Positions 11,743 to 22,383 of a DNA stretch of 64,000 nt are shown piece by piece. The stretch comes from Dermacentor variabilis (taxonomy: Eukaryota > Arthropoda > Arachnida > Ixodida > Ixodidae). Each line of letters starts with the position of its first letter. Position 1 is the stretch's first letter. The position numbers were made by a program, and so were the translations under genes. The stretch covers positions 53,742,115 through 53,806,114 of the forward strand of contig NC_134573.1 of the NCBI RefSeq assembly GCF_050947875.1, in the 5' to 3' direction. The notes beneath the pieces were generated by a model. That model worked only from the letters and a program-made list of their open reading frames with translations, made no database searches and was not told where the DNA came from.

Positions 11743-13265
11743 TCAGTGCATACAGCTTGCTTTGTCCTGTTCCAAATTTCCTTCTCAATGATTTCATGAT
11801 GCGACGATTTTTAGGGCTTCCTCAGTTTTCAATCACGTTGTAATTTCGAATATGCCTTATTTTCTCCTTGCCATCGGTTTTGACAGTTCCGCGAACACCA
11901 TCTTATCTCTTGAGTTGGACACTCTCCTTCTTTGTCGTTTCTTTATTAGATCCTATGTTACTTGGCAGCGCCTGCCTTCTGGTTGCCTTGGTGCCTTACC
12001 TCCCACTTCAACTGCTGCCTCTGAAGCCAGCCTAGTTACACGTTAATTTATTACTTCAATGTCAACTTCATCTTTCTGTTAAAAGGCTGCGTAGTTGTTT
12101 GCAAGTACGAGCCTTAATTTGTCTTCTTTTACTCCTAATGGATGTAGGTAGGCCTGTTACTTTTTAACCAATTTTACTCTTTCTCTCTTCAAATTGAGAT
12201 GAATCCTAGCCTTCGTTGTTTACGATCACTGCACTTTACCCTACCTAACACTTCTACATTCTGCACTATGCTGGGATCCACAGAAAATCTGGAATTGGTT
12301 TGATTATTTCTTTCACTATTAGGGCTTTTCCAGGTCGTCGGTAAAAACACGCACACGCAATCTGATCCTACACTTCCTGAAGAAGGTATTCATTATTCCC
12401 AGCTTATTCCTTTCTGCGAATTCTACCTGCATCTCTCCTCTAGCATTCTTAGAATCGACGCCGTAGTGGCCAGTAGCTCGTTCACCCGCCGGCTTTTTCC
12501 GCACTTTTGCATTAAAATCGCCCATTACTACAGTGTACGGGGTTTGCACTTTTATCATCGCGAATTTAGCATCTTCGTAAAAGTGATCGAATTTACCATC
12601 ACCATGACTGGATGTTGGAGCGTAGGCTTGTACTAGCTTTAATCTATGCCTATTATTAGGCTTAAATACGACTCCTTCTACCCTCTTAATAATGCTGTAG
12701 AATTCATCAATCTTGCCCGCTATGTCGTTATGGATTAGGAATCGTACTCCGTAAAACTTCTTATCAGGGAGACAGTATTAGAGGACATGTCCGTTAATCA
12801 GCGCTCTATAAGCCTCACCAGTTCTAATTTAGTTAAGGCGAGTGATATCCCCAACAATGCCTCATAGCTCCTCAAAGGGTCCCACTAAGCTACCCTCACT
12901 CGACATAACTCGGGCGTTAAAAGTATCCAGGGTCAGTTTTCTTTGGCGGCCTGTCTGGATTACAGATTCTTAGAACCCTCTGGTGCACAACAGTTCTGAC
13001 CTGGTCTTGGTCAGGTGCTCCACAGGTGCTGGGTTATTTCACGAGTCATTGCGGAAGTAGGGGCCAAACACTGCACCAGGCAGCCAATTCCTGTTGTGGG
13101 GGGGAATGTCTTTTGTTGAAGCTTAATTGTTAATCCTAGTTTGGTTGTATCTGGGTTAGTAAAGCCCCAGTGGCTCTCGGCGTCTTCTGCCGGTGTCAAG
13201 CGCCACTCCAAGCCAAGGGATGGAACGCACTGGAGGACGAGAAATGCAAGCTACCATCCTCAGGT
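11743..13265 (-). pseudogene. RTE-clade LINE fragment: APE endonuclease and linker
   Basis: At 12319-12558 the minus strand encodes TVVMGDFNAKV, GERATGHYGVDSKNARG and VEFAERNKLGIMNTFF. This is the catalytic GDFNAKVG region of the apurinic-like endonuclease of RTE/BovB-type LINEs. Sequence on both sides runs parallel to the second copy at 27470-30280: 12180-13020 matches the endonuclease stretch and 11743-12060 the linker before RT. The RT domain itself is missing, so the copy is truncated at its 3' side, which is unusual for target-primed insertion and suggests a later deletion. Stops and frameshifts are frequent. Confidence 0.8.
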
Positions 13266-13269
13266 TAGG

Positions 13270-13390
13270 AAAAAGGAAAAAAAAATATTTTTTTTTTATT
13301 TTCATACGAGGATTCGAATTTCCGACAATGGTAACCGAGCGTCCGCCATACCTCAGTCCTAGTGCGCGCCCACTCGGCCCCCATCAAACA
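13270..13390 (-). repeat. tRNA-like SINE fragment
   Basis: On the minus strand a B-box-like sequence (GGAAATTCGAATCCTC) follows a tRNA-like stretch (GACTGAGGTATGGCGGACGC) and is followed by an A-rich tail (ATGAAAATAAAAAAAAAATA). The head is degenerate. Its position between the RTE fragment and the LINE endonuclease fits a short retroposon insertion. An alternative is chance similarity. Confidence 0.35.
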
Positions 13391-14121
13391 CTCCGACCGA
13401 CATTTGACTACTGCGCCTCTCTATTTCTCCTTATCTATTATTTCCAATTTCTGCTTTGTGGCACTTATGTCTTCTGTAGAAGTTCCAGGATGTCTGCACT
13501 CTTTTGAAACGAAAGCGTTTATGTATATCGGAGAAAATTTTTTTAAATTTTTTTCTTCTCCAATATGACGCTTGACTTTTCAATGGCGTTCAATTTCACT
13601 TCTTGCTTAACCATCCCCCAGTGTTCCGCAACTTTTTTATAATACCTTACATCAAATTTTACGATTATTATCGTAAGCATTATCGTTTAGTTTCTAATTT
13701 TGCCAACCAAGTCTGCAATTTTGATTTTTCCTTTTTCTACACCAAATGTTACGGGATAGTGATCGCTAAGTGTTGCTGGTTGAACCCGACACTCTCGGAT
13801 CAACGGTACTAAATCTTTAGATAAATAGGCGCGATCCAACCGCACATGATTTTGACCTTTCAAATGTCCTTTCAATATCAGTCCCAAGCCCACTACATTC
13901 ATCAACGTTTTCAAATAATGCTGAATGATAAGAGTATTTAAGAAAACAACACTGAAATCCCTATAAGTGTTCGAGCTGGTGTTGTCGTTTGCCATGCTTA
14001 CGCAAATGAAGTCACCAATCAGAATTGCAAATCTAGCCGGTGTACAGTAGTTACTGACAGTTTCAAACATCCGTTTCCTCTGTTCTGCATTGGAAAATGC
14101 ATAAAGGTATATTATGCGCCA

Positions 14122-14159
<38 letters not shown>

Positions 14160-14311
14160 GTGAGGAATGCTATGCCTCTTTCGGGAAGGGTTTGTACACT
14201 TCGCCCGTGGAAGCAATTGACGACCCTCTTACCGCCATAGTTACTGACAGTTTCAAACATCCGTTTCCTCTGTTCTGCATTGGAAAATGCATAAAGGTAT
14301 ATTATGCGCCA

Positions 14312-14346
<35 letters not shown>

Positions 14347-14430
14347 GTGAGGAATGCTATGCCTCTTTCGGGAAGGGTTTGTACACTTCGCCCGTGGAAG
14401 CAATTGACGACCCTCTTACCGCCACCCTCG
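13391..14430 (-). pseudogene. LINE (L1/Tx1-like) APE endonuclease and start of linker
   Basis: The minus strand reads an endonuclease: RIIYLYAFSNAEQRKRMFET (the YAP-x-R region), FAILIGDF (GDF motif), then LDRAYLSKDLVPLI and LSDHYPVTFG, the C-terminal SDH catalytic motif. Downstream at 13450-13600, in other frames, a K-rich linker with a TEDISATKQKLE-like segment resembles an L1/Tx1-type family I recall from ticks. The coding sequence is broken by an (ATT)n tract and by a 190-bp tandem duplication (14048-14424). Remaining RT is not found next to it. Confidence 0.7.
14048..14424. repeat. 190-bp tandem duplication with (AAT)n cores
   Basis: Bases 14048-14237 (190 bp) recur at 14238-14424 (187 bp). 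The copies appear identical by eye apart from one trinucleotide unit fewer in the (AAT)n tract of the second. The unit starts TAGTTACTGACAG and ends CTTACCGCCA. Near identity means the duplication is recent, while the LINE endonuclease it interrupts is old. Confidence 0.95.
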
Positions 14431-14950
14431 CAATGCAATTCACGGGAACACATAGGGAAATACGCAAGAACGAATAACTTCAATTGTAGACGAGAGGAAT
14501 GTGCGCAAACACGACCGTTCCGACGTGATGAAAATATCTGCGTTAACTTTACAGGTGGTGTTGCCACGTGCTTTTTGCTTATTCTTTGCGTGAATAATGT
14601 ACAGCCTTCTCATCACCATTCTCTTGTCCTTTTGTGCGGAAATTCTGAATCATAAGAGACAGGCCTTTTCGGCAGCGTCAGTTGCCGCGGATAAATTATT
14701 GAGCATTTGTAGTGCATGTGACGAAAATTTATCAAAATTTCAAACGAATAGCTGTCACCTTGGGTATCGTATGAGTGTATGGCTATGCTGTTGCTTCTGT
14801 GAAGGGTAGAAAACTTCCGTGAGGGCAGCCATTTGAATGCAGGGTTTTAGGTGTCACTAAGCTTTGCGTCGAAAAATTATAGAACGGGTTATATTAAATT
14901 ATTAAATAATAAGAAGAATAAGAATTGGCTGGGGTGCGTTTTGCAGCCAT
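14425..14950. other. No supported gene
   Basis: The first 40 bases may continue the minus-strand LINE upstream of its endonuclease. I recognise nothing further until the RTE C-terminal fragment begins near 14955. A short AT-rich stretch with TTATTAAATAATAAGAAG precedes that element. Confidence 0.4.
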
Positions 14951-14954
14951 TCTC

Positions 14955-15440
14955 AGATCATGAACAGCAGGTTGCCATTATCCCTCAAGAGAAAAGTATA
15001 TAATACCTGTGTCTTACCAGTACTCACCTACGGGGCAGAAACCTGGGGGCTTACGAAAAGGGTTCTACTCAAATTGAGGACGACGCAACGAGCTATGGAA
15101 AGAAGAATGATAGATGTAACGTTAAGGGATAAGAAAAGAGCAGATTGGGTGAGGGAACAAACGCGAGGTAATGACATCTTAGTTGAAATCAAGAAAAAGA
15201 AATGGGCATGGACAGGACATGTAATGAGGAGGAAAGATAACCGATGGTCATTAAGGGTTACGGACTGGATCCCAAGGGAAGGGAAGCGTAGCAGGGGGCG
15301 GCTGAAAGTTAGGGGAGCGCATGAGATTAAGAAGTTTGCAGGCATGGCATGGCCACAATTAGTACATGACCGGGGTTGTCGGAGAAGTATGGGAGAGGCC
15401 TTTACCCTGTAGTGGGCATAACCAGGCTGATATGATGATG
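14955..15440 (+). pseudogene. RTE-clade LINE 3' end (RT C-terminus and tail)
   Basis: A 150-codon open frame (14960-15412) encodes LKRKVYNTCVLPVLTYGAET, then KLRTTQRAMERRM, LRDKKRADWVREQT, WAWTGHVMRRKDNRW, and WPQLVHDRGCRRSMGEAF before the stop. These are the conserved C-terminal motifs of RTE/BovB-type reverse transcriptases. The 3' end continues to AACCAGGCTGATATGATGATGATAT, the short GAT-type simple tail of the clade. The copy is 5'-truncated, as expected for LINE insertion, and its frame is nearly intact, so it is young relative to the other RTE copies. The last 75 bases are shared with the SINE at 3253. Confidence 0.85.
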
Positions 15441-15656
15441 ATATGAAATTGATACCCGGTGCACTATGACGTAGGGAAGCTTGGCGGATTTTAACGTTGG
15501 ATGGTGCACGCCATTCAAGCGTAGGTTGACTCCTTCGATAATCAGGATGGATAAAACGCACATAGTGCGTTTTGAAGAGGTAGCGCTGTCGGGGCCCATA
15601 CGAAGTAACTGTTTTAGACGACAATGATGCGTCCGCTACGCCACTGAGTAAACACA

Positions 15657-16005
15657 TTTTCCGGTTTCAGCACAAGTGCAGCCCACGTGCGCGGCTCCCC
15701 GTCATGCTCAGTGATGCTGCAGATGAGCAATTGTGTGACGATGAGGGTGAGCGTGAATTGTATTCCAGTGCACACGATAAAGTAATGCATCAGCTACGGC
15801 CGAAGTGGTCGAAAGTGCTTAGTAAGCATGAGCTATTCCTTCTATGGTGGGAACGCGCTTTTGCTAATGCCGATGTCACAAGAGATGAAGCAAGCAGCAT
15901 GGTGACATTGTTACCGTCAGGTTGGCTTCTTTGTATGAGTAGAAGGATTGCTATCAGTTGCGAACGACGTTACGAAGCTCGGTCCATGGCGGTGTGGGTG
16001 GGCTA
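15657..16005 (+). other. Hypothetical short ORF, function unknown
   Basis: A 100-codon frame from ATG at 15704 has an acidic start (DAADEQLCDDEGERE) and a middle with SKVLSKHELFLLWWERAF. A possible acceptor (TTTTCCGGTTTCAG) lies at 15671, in frame with the ATG. I recognise no family. It could be a retroposon-derived fragment or chance. Confidence 0.2.
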
Positions 16006-16339
16006 GGAAAAGAAAGGCCCTGCGATACCATATACAGGCTAGCTATCGCTCAGTATACGTAAGGGGCAAGCCCAGAGTCCACTGTAGTTCACGTAGAAGT
16101 TAGGAGACTGAAGATAATCGAAGGTAACCTTGATACGTAAGCAAAAAATGTCGCTGCTACCGTCATTGTACGCCAGATGAATAGTCATGGCACATATTCC
16201 TTATATGAAAGCAATTATATAATTGCAGAGGAACATTCTCATCATTTGGACTCGGTACGTTGGACCTGACGTAACCTTCTCATTTATGTTGGTGTTCTTG
16301 ATATTAAATTATCGCTAATATGAGTAGTAATACTGGTAG
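16006..16339. other. No gene or recognisable repeat
   Basis: I see no open frame of note and no known element in this interval; it leads into the AGT microsatellite. Confidence 0.4.
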
Positions 16340-16359
16340 TACAGAATGAGTACTAGCAA

Positions 16360-16416
<57 letters not shown>

Positions 16417-16433
16417 CAGTAGTAGTAGTAGTT

Positions 16434-16497
<64 letters not shown>

Positions 16498-16612
16498 CAG
16501 TAGCAGTAGTAGTAGTAGTAGTACTGGCAGCAGCAGTAGTAGTAGTAGTAGTAGTAGCAGTAGTAGTAGTAGTATTAGTACTGGCAGCAGCAGTAGTAGT
16601 AGTAGTAGTCGT
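16340..16612. repeat. (AGT)n trinucleotide microsatellite, about 270 bp
   Basis: The tract is almost pure AGT with scattered AGC units and two interruptions (ATTAGTACTGGCAGC type) repeated about 50 bases apart. One frame would read as poly-serine, but this follows from the repeat and is not evidence for a gene. Confidence 0.97.
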
Positions 16613-17645
16613 ATTAATTATTATTGTTCCATTCTATTCTAAACGGTCATGGAAACAGTCAGTGGTTGTTGCTCAACGGAAACGCCAGGCGAGAGGTCGC
16701 ATGGATGAAATAGAAAAAGCGAACGAAGCGTACGCAACCGCAACCTCCGAAATAAAGACCCCCCACTTCAGCTCCTAAATCAATGAATAGCAAAGGTAAC
16801 TTCGCTTTTTGTTCGTTTAGAGGCTCCTTTGGCGGGGCAGCTTCAGTTACAGATGACTCACAGAAACGCAATGCATTTCTGGGAGTGCAACACTTATGGG
16901 TTACAAATGATATTGCTTACCCCCTTTCCTGTAGATGGAACGCGAAATCAGAGGGTGGGAGCGCAGGTTGCAGAAGTCGCATAGATATAAAGCTGAACGA
17001 GTGTGCCAACTTCCACTTACCTCGGGTAAAACGGTACAAACATCTTTGTGCATGGATGAATGAACACAGCAGACATACGAACACACAGTTTTTCTTGTGT
17101 TTGGTGAACGTCGGCGGCTAGGCGTTGCGGCTTTCGCAGCAGCACATCATCGAGACCAACCACCATCGAGCTGGCGCTCTGATTGCCGCCGCACAGGGGT
17201 GGCATCGAAGGAGGAGGCAAGAAAATAAGGCTCGGTCCGTGCGCAAGACATGACACCAGCAACACGCAGCTAAAGCAGCGTGCTCACCCCGGCTACGGAG
17301 CTGCTAACGGCGAGGGACGACGGCTCCGCGAAATAGCTGCGCTGTAAAATGCAAACCATATGTCGGCTTTACCGGCTACAACGTTTTTGCTACCCTAGCT
17401 TGAATGAAACTGTTATAAGTTTATAGTGGGTCTAAAGCTAGAATATGGGTTTTTCGCTTAGTAACCTCATGCTAAATATCTTGCATTCAGCCTTGAGTCA
17501 TGCAGAACCATCCCGTACGCTTCATCCTGCCTTACTGTCTCCTTTCAAATATCTCTAAAATGAAGAAACAATTAAACATCACTGGCCTTTCATTACGTCG
17601 ACGTATATGAGCACGTCGACAGGTTCATCCCATGCAGAATAGGGG
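16613..17645. other. No supported gene
   Basis: Open frames at 16783-17121 are short and without domain. I see no recognisable transposon until the Penelope-like fragment begins near 17646. Confidence 0.35.
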
Positions 17646-18120
17646 TAGTGTACCAGATACCTCTCTCTTGTGGCAACAGCTACATAGCGCAGACGGAGAG
17701 GTGTCTAAACCGCAGACTGCAGGAGCACCACGCAGGAGCAGAAGGACTGGCGGGGGGTGGCAAATTGGCTGACCATTGTCGCCACTGTCGTTATTGCACG
17801 CCTAGGTTCCACGACACTAAAGTCTTGAAGATGTTTGCGTCATAACTAAGCCGAGAAAGCTATGAAGCTTACTGTATAAAAATGCAATATGGCCGCTGCG
17901 TAAGCAGTTCTTCAGTGTCATTGAGTGATAAAGAGTTCAAATATTTACATGCAAATTTGTGGCACTCTCGCCCGCATGCCAACGTCGAATGATGGTTGTC
18001 TGATGATTAGCAAGTGTGAGTATGATACATGTATAAGAGCGGGATTTCCCGGAATAAATCTTAGTTGAAGTTCCGCGCCTGTCTCGTGTGTTTCCTCTTT
18101 GTCCGTTGTTTTCGTGTGGT
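17646..18120 (+). pseudogene. Penelope-like element, GIY-YIG endonuclease end
   Basis: The frame encodes VYQIPLSCGNSYIAQTERC then LNRRLQEHH, matching the GIY-YIG endonuclease of Penelope-like elements, where the usual text is IPLxCGxxYIGQTGRC. Here the G before QT is Ala and the following Gly is Glu, so the active-site loop has decayed. A Cys/His-rich part follows (DHCRHCRYC). After a stop near 17842 another frame continues with LSRESYEAYC, YGRCVSSSSVSLSDKEFKYL, the conserved C-terminus. The 3' flank to about 18120 (GCGCCTGTCTCGTGTGTTTCCTC) resembles other tick Penelope-like ends. The RT domain is absent. Confidence 0.7.
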
Positions 18121-18495
18121 TAAATGATTCTTTCCAATATCGACCACCAACTAGCCCGCCTATCCCTATTAAAGACCTTTATGATGCCTGTGCACATTTC
18201 ACAAAGTATAACAAATAAATGATAATCCACCACACGGCTTTTTTCAGACGTTGCCATTACAACTCACCTGGCATCGATTACACATTGACAGTGTCTGTTG
18301 CATTAATCGCAAGCGCCGGGCTGTTCAGCAACGAAAAAAGAAGAGGCATTACGTCGAGCGCGATCAGATAATGTTGAATGTTGACTAAAAACCGGGTTTC
18401 ATTGCGCCAGTCAGTTTCATCAAAATTCCATTTGTTTAACCTGTCGATGGGATTGAGTTTCTCTGCGGCTATTGCGGCGCTATGTTCCACAAATT
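18121..18495 (+). other. Possible BEL/Pao 5' LTR region
   Basis: No gene is visible. The interval ends at TTCCACAAATT just before a primer-binding-site-like TGGTGACAAAACCCG at 18496. The 5' LTR of the BEL/Pao element would end here, but its left boundary is not visible and no second LTR was found, so this is an inference from position. Confidence 0.3.
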
Positions 18496-19019
18496 TGGTG
18501 ACAAAACCCGTTAACGTCCTACAGACTGGGCACGAGTTGCCGGTTTGATGAGGGACAAGCTAAAGGCGAAACGGGCTTCACAACGATTCCTTAACAGTCG
18601 TATCATGAAAGAGGCAAATGCCGTCCTTCGTAACGATTCTACAACGCATGAGCAGCCGGTCTCCACTGACGGAACGCTTAAGATAAATAATGTTGAGCTT
18701 AACAAGATAAATGTGGAACTAGAAAGTCTCATCACGGACGAAGACTTCGAAAACGAGTAAGAACCAAACTGCAGTGCGGAGACAACGTCATGCGTGCGCT
18801 TGCTGACCCTATTAGCACGCGGTAGCGTATTTGAAGTACCTCAACCTTCGCAGCTGAGGACTCGACGGTCCATACGGTCGCTTCACTATCGGAAAGAATG
18901 GGAGCCAAGCTACCCAAACTGTTGATAGCTCCTTTCTCTGGAGACCTCAGCAAATGGATCGAATTCTTTGAGAAATTCGCACAGATTGTTCATAAGAATA
19001 AGAAACTGTCTGGGCATCA
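18496..19019 (+). pseudogene. BEL/Pao retrotransposon, PBS and 5' gag
   Basis: TGGTGAC at 18496 starts a plausible tRNA primer-binding site. A coding stretch follows with MRDKLKAKRASQRF, EANAVLRND, and a coiled-coil-like KINNVELNKINVELESLITD, typical of the N-terminal part of BEL/Pao gag. After a stop at 18758 and frame changes, AKLPKLLIAPFSGDLSKWIE, FFEKFAQIVHKN and LSGHQ give the DUF1759 gag signature (PxFxGDxxxWxxFxxxF). The element is cut here by a LINE and resumes at 21576. Confidence 0.75.
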
Positions 19020-21575
19020 GTTACTCTTGACCATCAGAACATAATATTCGGCGTATGCTATCGTCCTCCTTCTTCACTACGCTCGTTTATTAACGGCCTT
19101 TATGACGAACGTAACCTAATGCACACCAGATTTCCATCGGCTTCCCTGTATTTACTAGGTGATTTGAAATTTACGAGTATTTCTTGGTTTACCCAGCCTC
19201 CCACCCTATCTCAATTTTCATGCGATGCGAGTGATTTTTCTGATTTATGCTCTGTTTTTTCACTTACACAATTAGTCACTAACGCTACCAGGATCGCTGT
19301 CAACATAGCCAACACTTTAGATTAGACAATAGCCAATCGAGTCGACTTTGCTTCAGCCATCGCCTATTTAACTAACATAAGTGATCACTCTTTGCTCATT
19401 TTCAACATTAACACGGCCTATCCTAAACCTGCAAGAAAGAAAAAGACCACACTAGATAATATTAGAGCAGACTTCGATGCAATTAACAATGAATTATCAG
19501 TTTTTACTCAAAACTTCTTCAGACACTTTAACGAACGCTCTGTGCAAACTAACTGGGATATGTTCACGGCCAAAGTTCACGAACTAACTCAAAAATATGT
19601 TCCAAGACGCAACATCACTTGTAATCCTCAAGCTCCATGGTATACCTCCCATATAAGACGCCTATCTAACAGAAAAAAGCGCCGATATCGTACAGCCAGG
19701 CAATCACAATGTAACGCACACTGGGACGCATACAAGACTTCCGCTGATGCGTATATAACTGCGCTTAAGCAAGCAAAAGATTTTGGACGCGTCATCAACC
19801 AGCATACCGAAAAATCTATTAACTTAACTGACGCGTCAGGTGACCCTATTCCGGCTCGTTTATGCGCATGAGAACTTAACGAAACCTCAGTTTTGAACTT
19901 CTCGCGCACATCTAACGCAAGACATTCCGTTCCACTCTGGTATAATTTCCCGACTATGCCTCAAATTTTCATCGATGCTAAACTTATCGATGCCCTAAAA
20001 TTTCATTCATCGCCCGGTTTTGACTGTATTCATGCTACATTTAAATAAAAATACAATTGTCTACAGTTCCATAATACTAACAAAGATATTTCCGCAGTCT
20101 GTCGATAGTTCCGCTCTGCCAACACAATGGAAAGTCGGGAAGGTGGTTCCATTATTCAAGTGAGGAAATAGAACATCCTCTATAAATTATCGCCCCATAT
20201 GGCTCACTAGTACTTGTTGCAAACTTAGAAAATGTCATCTTCACTAGCCTTGTGAGCATTCTCGGGTCTAATTCATTTTTTACACCCGCACAGCATGGCT
20301 TTCATGGGTCATTTTCTTGCGAAACACAACTTGCCAGCTTCACTGTCAAACTTCACCATATATTAGATCGCGCATCAGAAGCTGACTGCATTTTCCTAGA
20401 TTACTCGAAAGCACTCGACAAGGTATGTCACCGCTTATTATTTTTAAAGCTAACGCAACTGAATATCGACGATAAGGTTCTGAAATGGATTGAATACTTT
20501 CTTCTTAACTGTTCGCAGTTCGTTTACGCTAATAATTTTAATTCACCTTTCAGCGAAGTTTACTCGGGCGTGCCCCAAGGGTCAGTGCTTGGACCTCTTT
20601 TATTTATTATTTACATGAGTGATCTCCCTTCCATTGTATCATCTAACATTCTTTTGCTTGCTGATGACTGTGTTGTTTTCCGCGAAATAAAATCCCCCGA
20701 CGATGCGAACAGTCTTCAGCGTGACCTCTCAAACATTTCTCTTTGGAGTAATTAATGTCTTATGGAACTTAATACTAATAAGTGCAAAATTATGCGAATA
20801 TCAAGACGTACAACTCTCCGCCTGTATACTACCTAAACAACGTTGCGTTAGAAGCGGTTACTTTGTATAAATACCTAGGTGTTTATATTTCTGCTGACCT
20901 TAACTGGACGCGCCATATTGAATACATTACTAACAAAGCTAACCGCATGTTGGGCTACGTGCGCCGTAATTTTTCCAAAACGCCATCTTCTTTTAAATTA
21001 CTGCTTTATAAAACACTAAGACGTTCTAATTTGGAATATTGCGCCGCGGTATGGGATCCGCATCATGAACAACTGACAACTTTACTTGAGCTGGTTCAAA
21101 ATAACGCTGCTCGTTTTATTCTGTCCAACTTTAACAGTACCGCAAGTGTAACAAGCATGAAAGCTAATCTTTCTTCACCTCTTTTAGCATCCCGCCGGCA
21201 GACAATTCGTTTGAGCCTTTTTCATAAACTATACTAACGCCCCATGCTACGCGATTCCCTCATTTCGTCCCCCAGATACGTGTCAAACCGCATTGGCCAT
21301 CGTCACAAGTTCGCATTGAAACATGTCAGACTAAAACTGCATTTCAGTCTTTCTTGCCTCGCACATCACGCGCATGGAACCACCTTCCCGCAGATATCGT
21401 TGACCTAATTGATAACTAGCATTTTCGTTCTGCACTAGCTAACATTGTATAACAAGAGGATGATAATACTTGTTCTGTTATATGCAGTGTATTTATTTAT
21501 GTATTTCTGTTTTGTAACCACTCCCCTCTTTAATGCCTTTGGCATTGAGGGCTCATTAAATTAAATGAAATGAAA
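19020..21575 (+). mobile_element. CR1/L2-like LINE, 5'-truncated, inserted in BEL gag
   Basis: The copy begins within the endonuclease (IIFGVCYRPPSSL, in the YRPP region) and continues with LLGDLKF (decayed GDFN) and ISDHSLLIF (SDH motif). The linker (19392-19871) ends in the RT. RT motifs are FLDYSKALDKVCH, SGVPQGSVLGPLLFIIYM, and LLADDCVVFR, where the catalytic YADD/FADD is LADD. The C-terminal part (20782-21237) has YKYLGVYISADLNWTRHIEY and SNLEYCAAVWDPHH. The 3' UTR carries a hairpin (CTCTTTAATGCCTTTGGCATTGAGG) and ends AAATTAAATGAAATGAAAA. Several stops and frameshifts split the reading frame, so it is inactive. Orientation is the same as the host BEL element. Confidence 0.85.
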
Positions 21576-22383
21576 AAAAGAATGCAAATGCTACCTCCAC
21601 AGGGAAAGTTCATTACTTCCGTACGTTTCTTGAAGGAGCCGTGGCTTCAGCGGTTCCGATGGCAGAGAATGTTGCCAGGGGTAATAGCAATGCAGTAGAA
21701 ACGCTCCCGGAACAAGGTGCCACCGGGAAGAGGAATACTTCCAAAGGTTACACCTTTTGACTCCAGTTCATTAATCTGGTAACACAAGAGCCCTGAGGCA
21801 AATTTATGGCCACGTATTCAACATCCGAGGTCTGGGGTCACTGAGGGCAAAGGAGAGGTTATTTTCACCGATGCTGCGTGACATCCTTTAGAGGCCATTA
21901 CCATGAGACGCCATAATTTATTATCATCGTAATTCTGCCACCCGAGTTCTGCCAACCAAGAGCCACCACGCTGTCTTTTCTTCAAGATTAGGTAATCTAC
22001 TCAAGCTGATTTCTGTCGAACTGCAGAGCCTGGAGAAGACATGCTACGGATACAGCAGCGTATGAGACAGCGACGGTCAGGTGGAGTCAAGCTAGTCATC
22101 TCGTTGGCACAAATGGAAGCCTGCTTCCTCTGCCTTCCAGACCTTATTCGGCTGGGGATTCTCTAAGATGCAAGGAGATGTTTGTGTTCTTTATGTCAGG
22201 CCAGCACATGACAGAGGCGGTGCGTACTGGCATATCCCTGACGCAGAAAACAATAAACAATGCTTTCGGAATAGAATTTAAGCTCAACTGTCATGTAACT
22301 CCGTAGTAAGTGTCCCTTGCTCGAGGTGCAAAGTTCGTCACACCTCAAGTATGTGTGAACCACAAAGCATTGCTCCCTACTAG
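21576..22383 (+). pseudogene. BEL/Pao gag, continuation after LINE insertion
   Basis: At 21610 the frame reads VHYFRTFLEGAVASAV and SNAVETL, which directly continues the DUF1759 gag domain broken at 19019 (host families read LSxxxKFxYLxxxLxGxAxxxI here). This establishes that the LINE interrupted a pre-existing BEL/Pao element. Beyond about 21760 the coding sequence is too decayed to follow. Confidence 0.7.

Noticed and set aside
16346..16642. Poly-serine protein
   Set aside because: The frame is generated by the AGT microsatellite; no flanking coding sequence supports it.
17995..18060. Hammerhead ribozyme in the Penelope-like 3' flank
   Set aside because: CTGATGA is present, but the GAAA core and the paired stems expected after it are not found.
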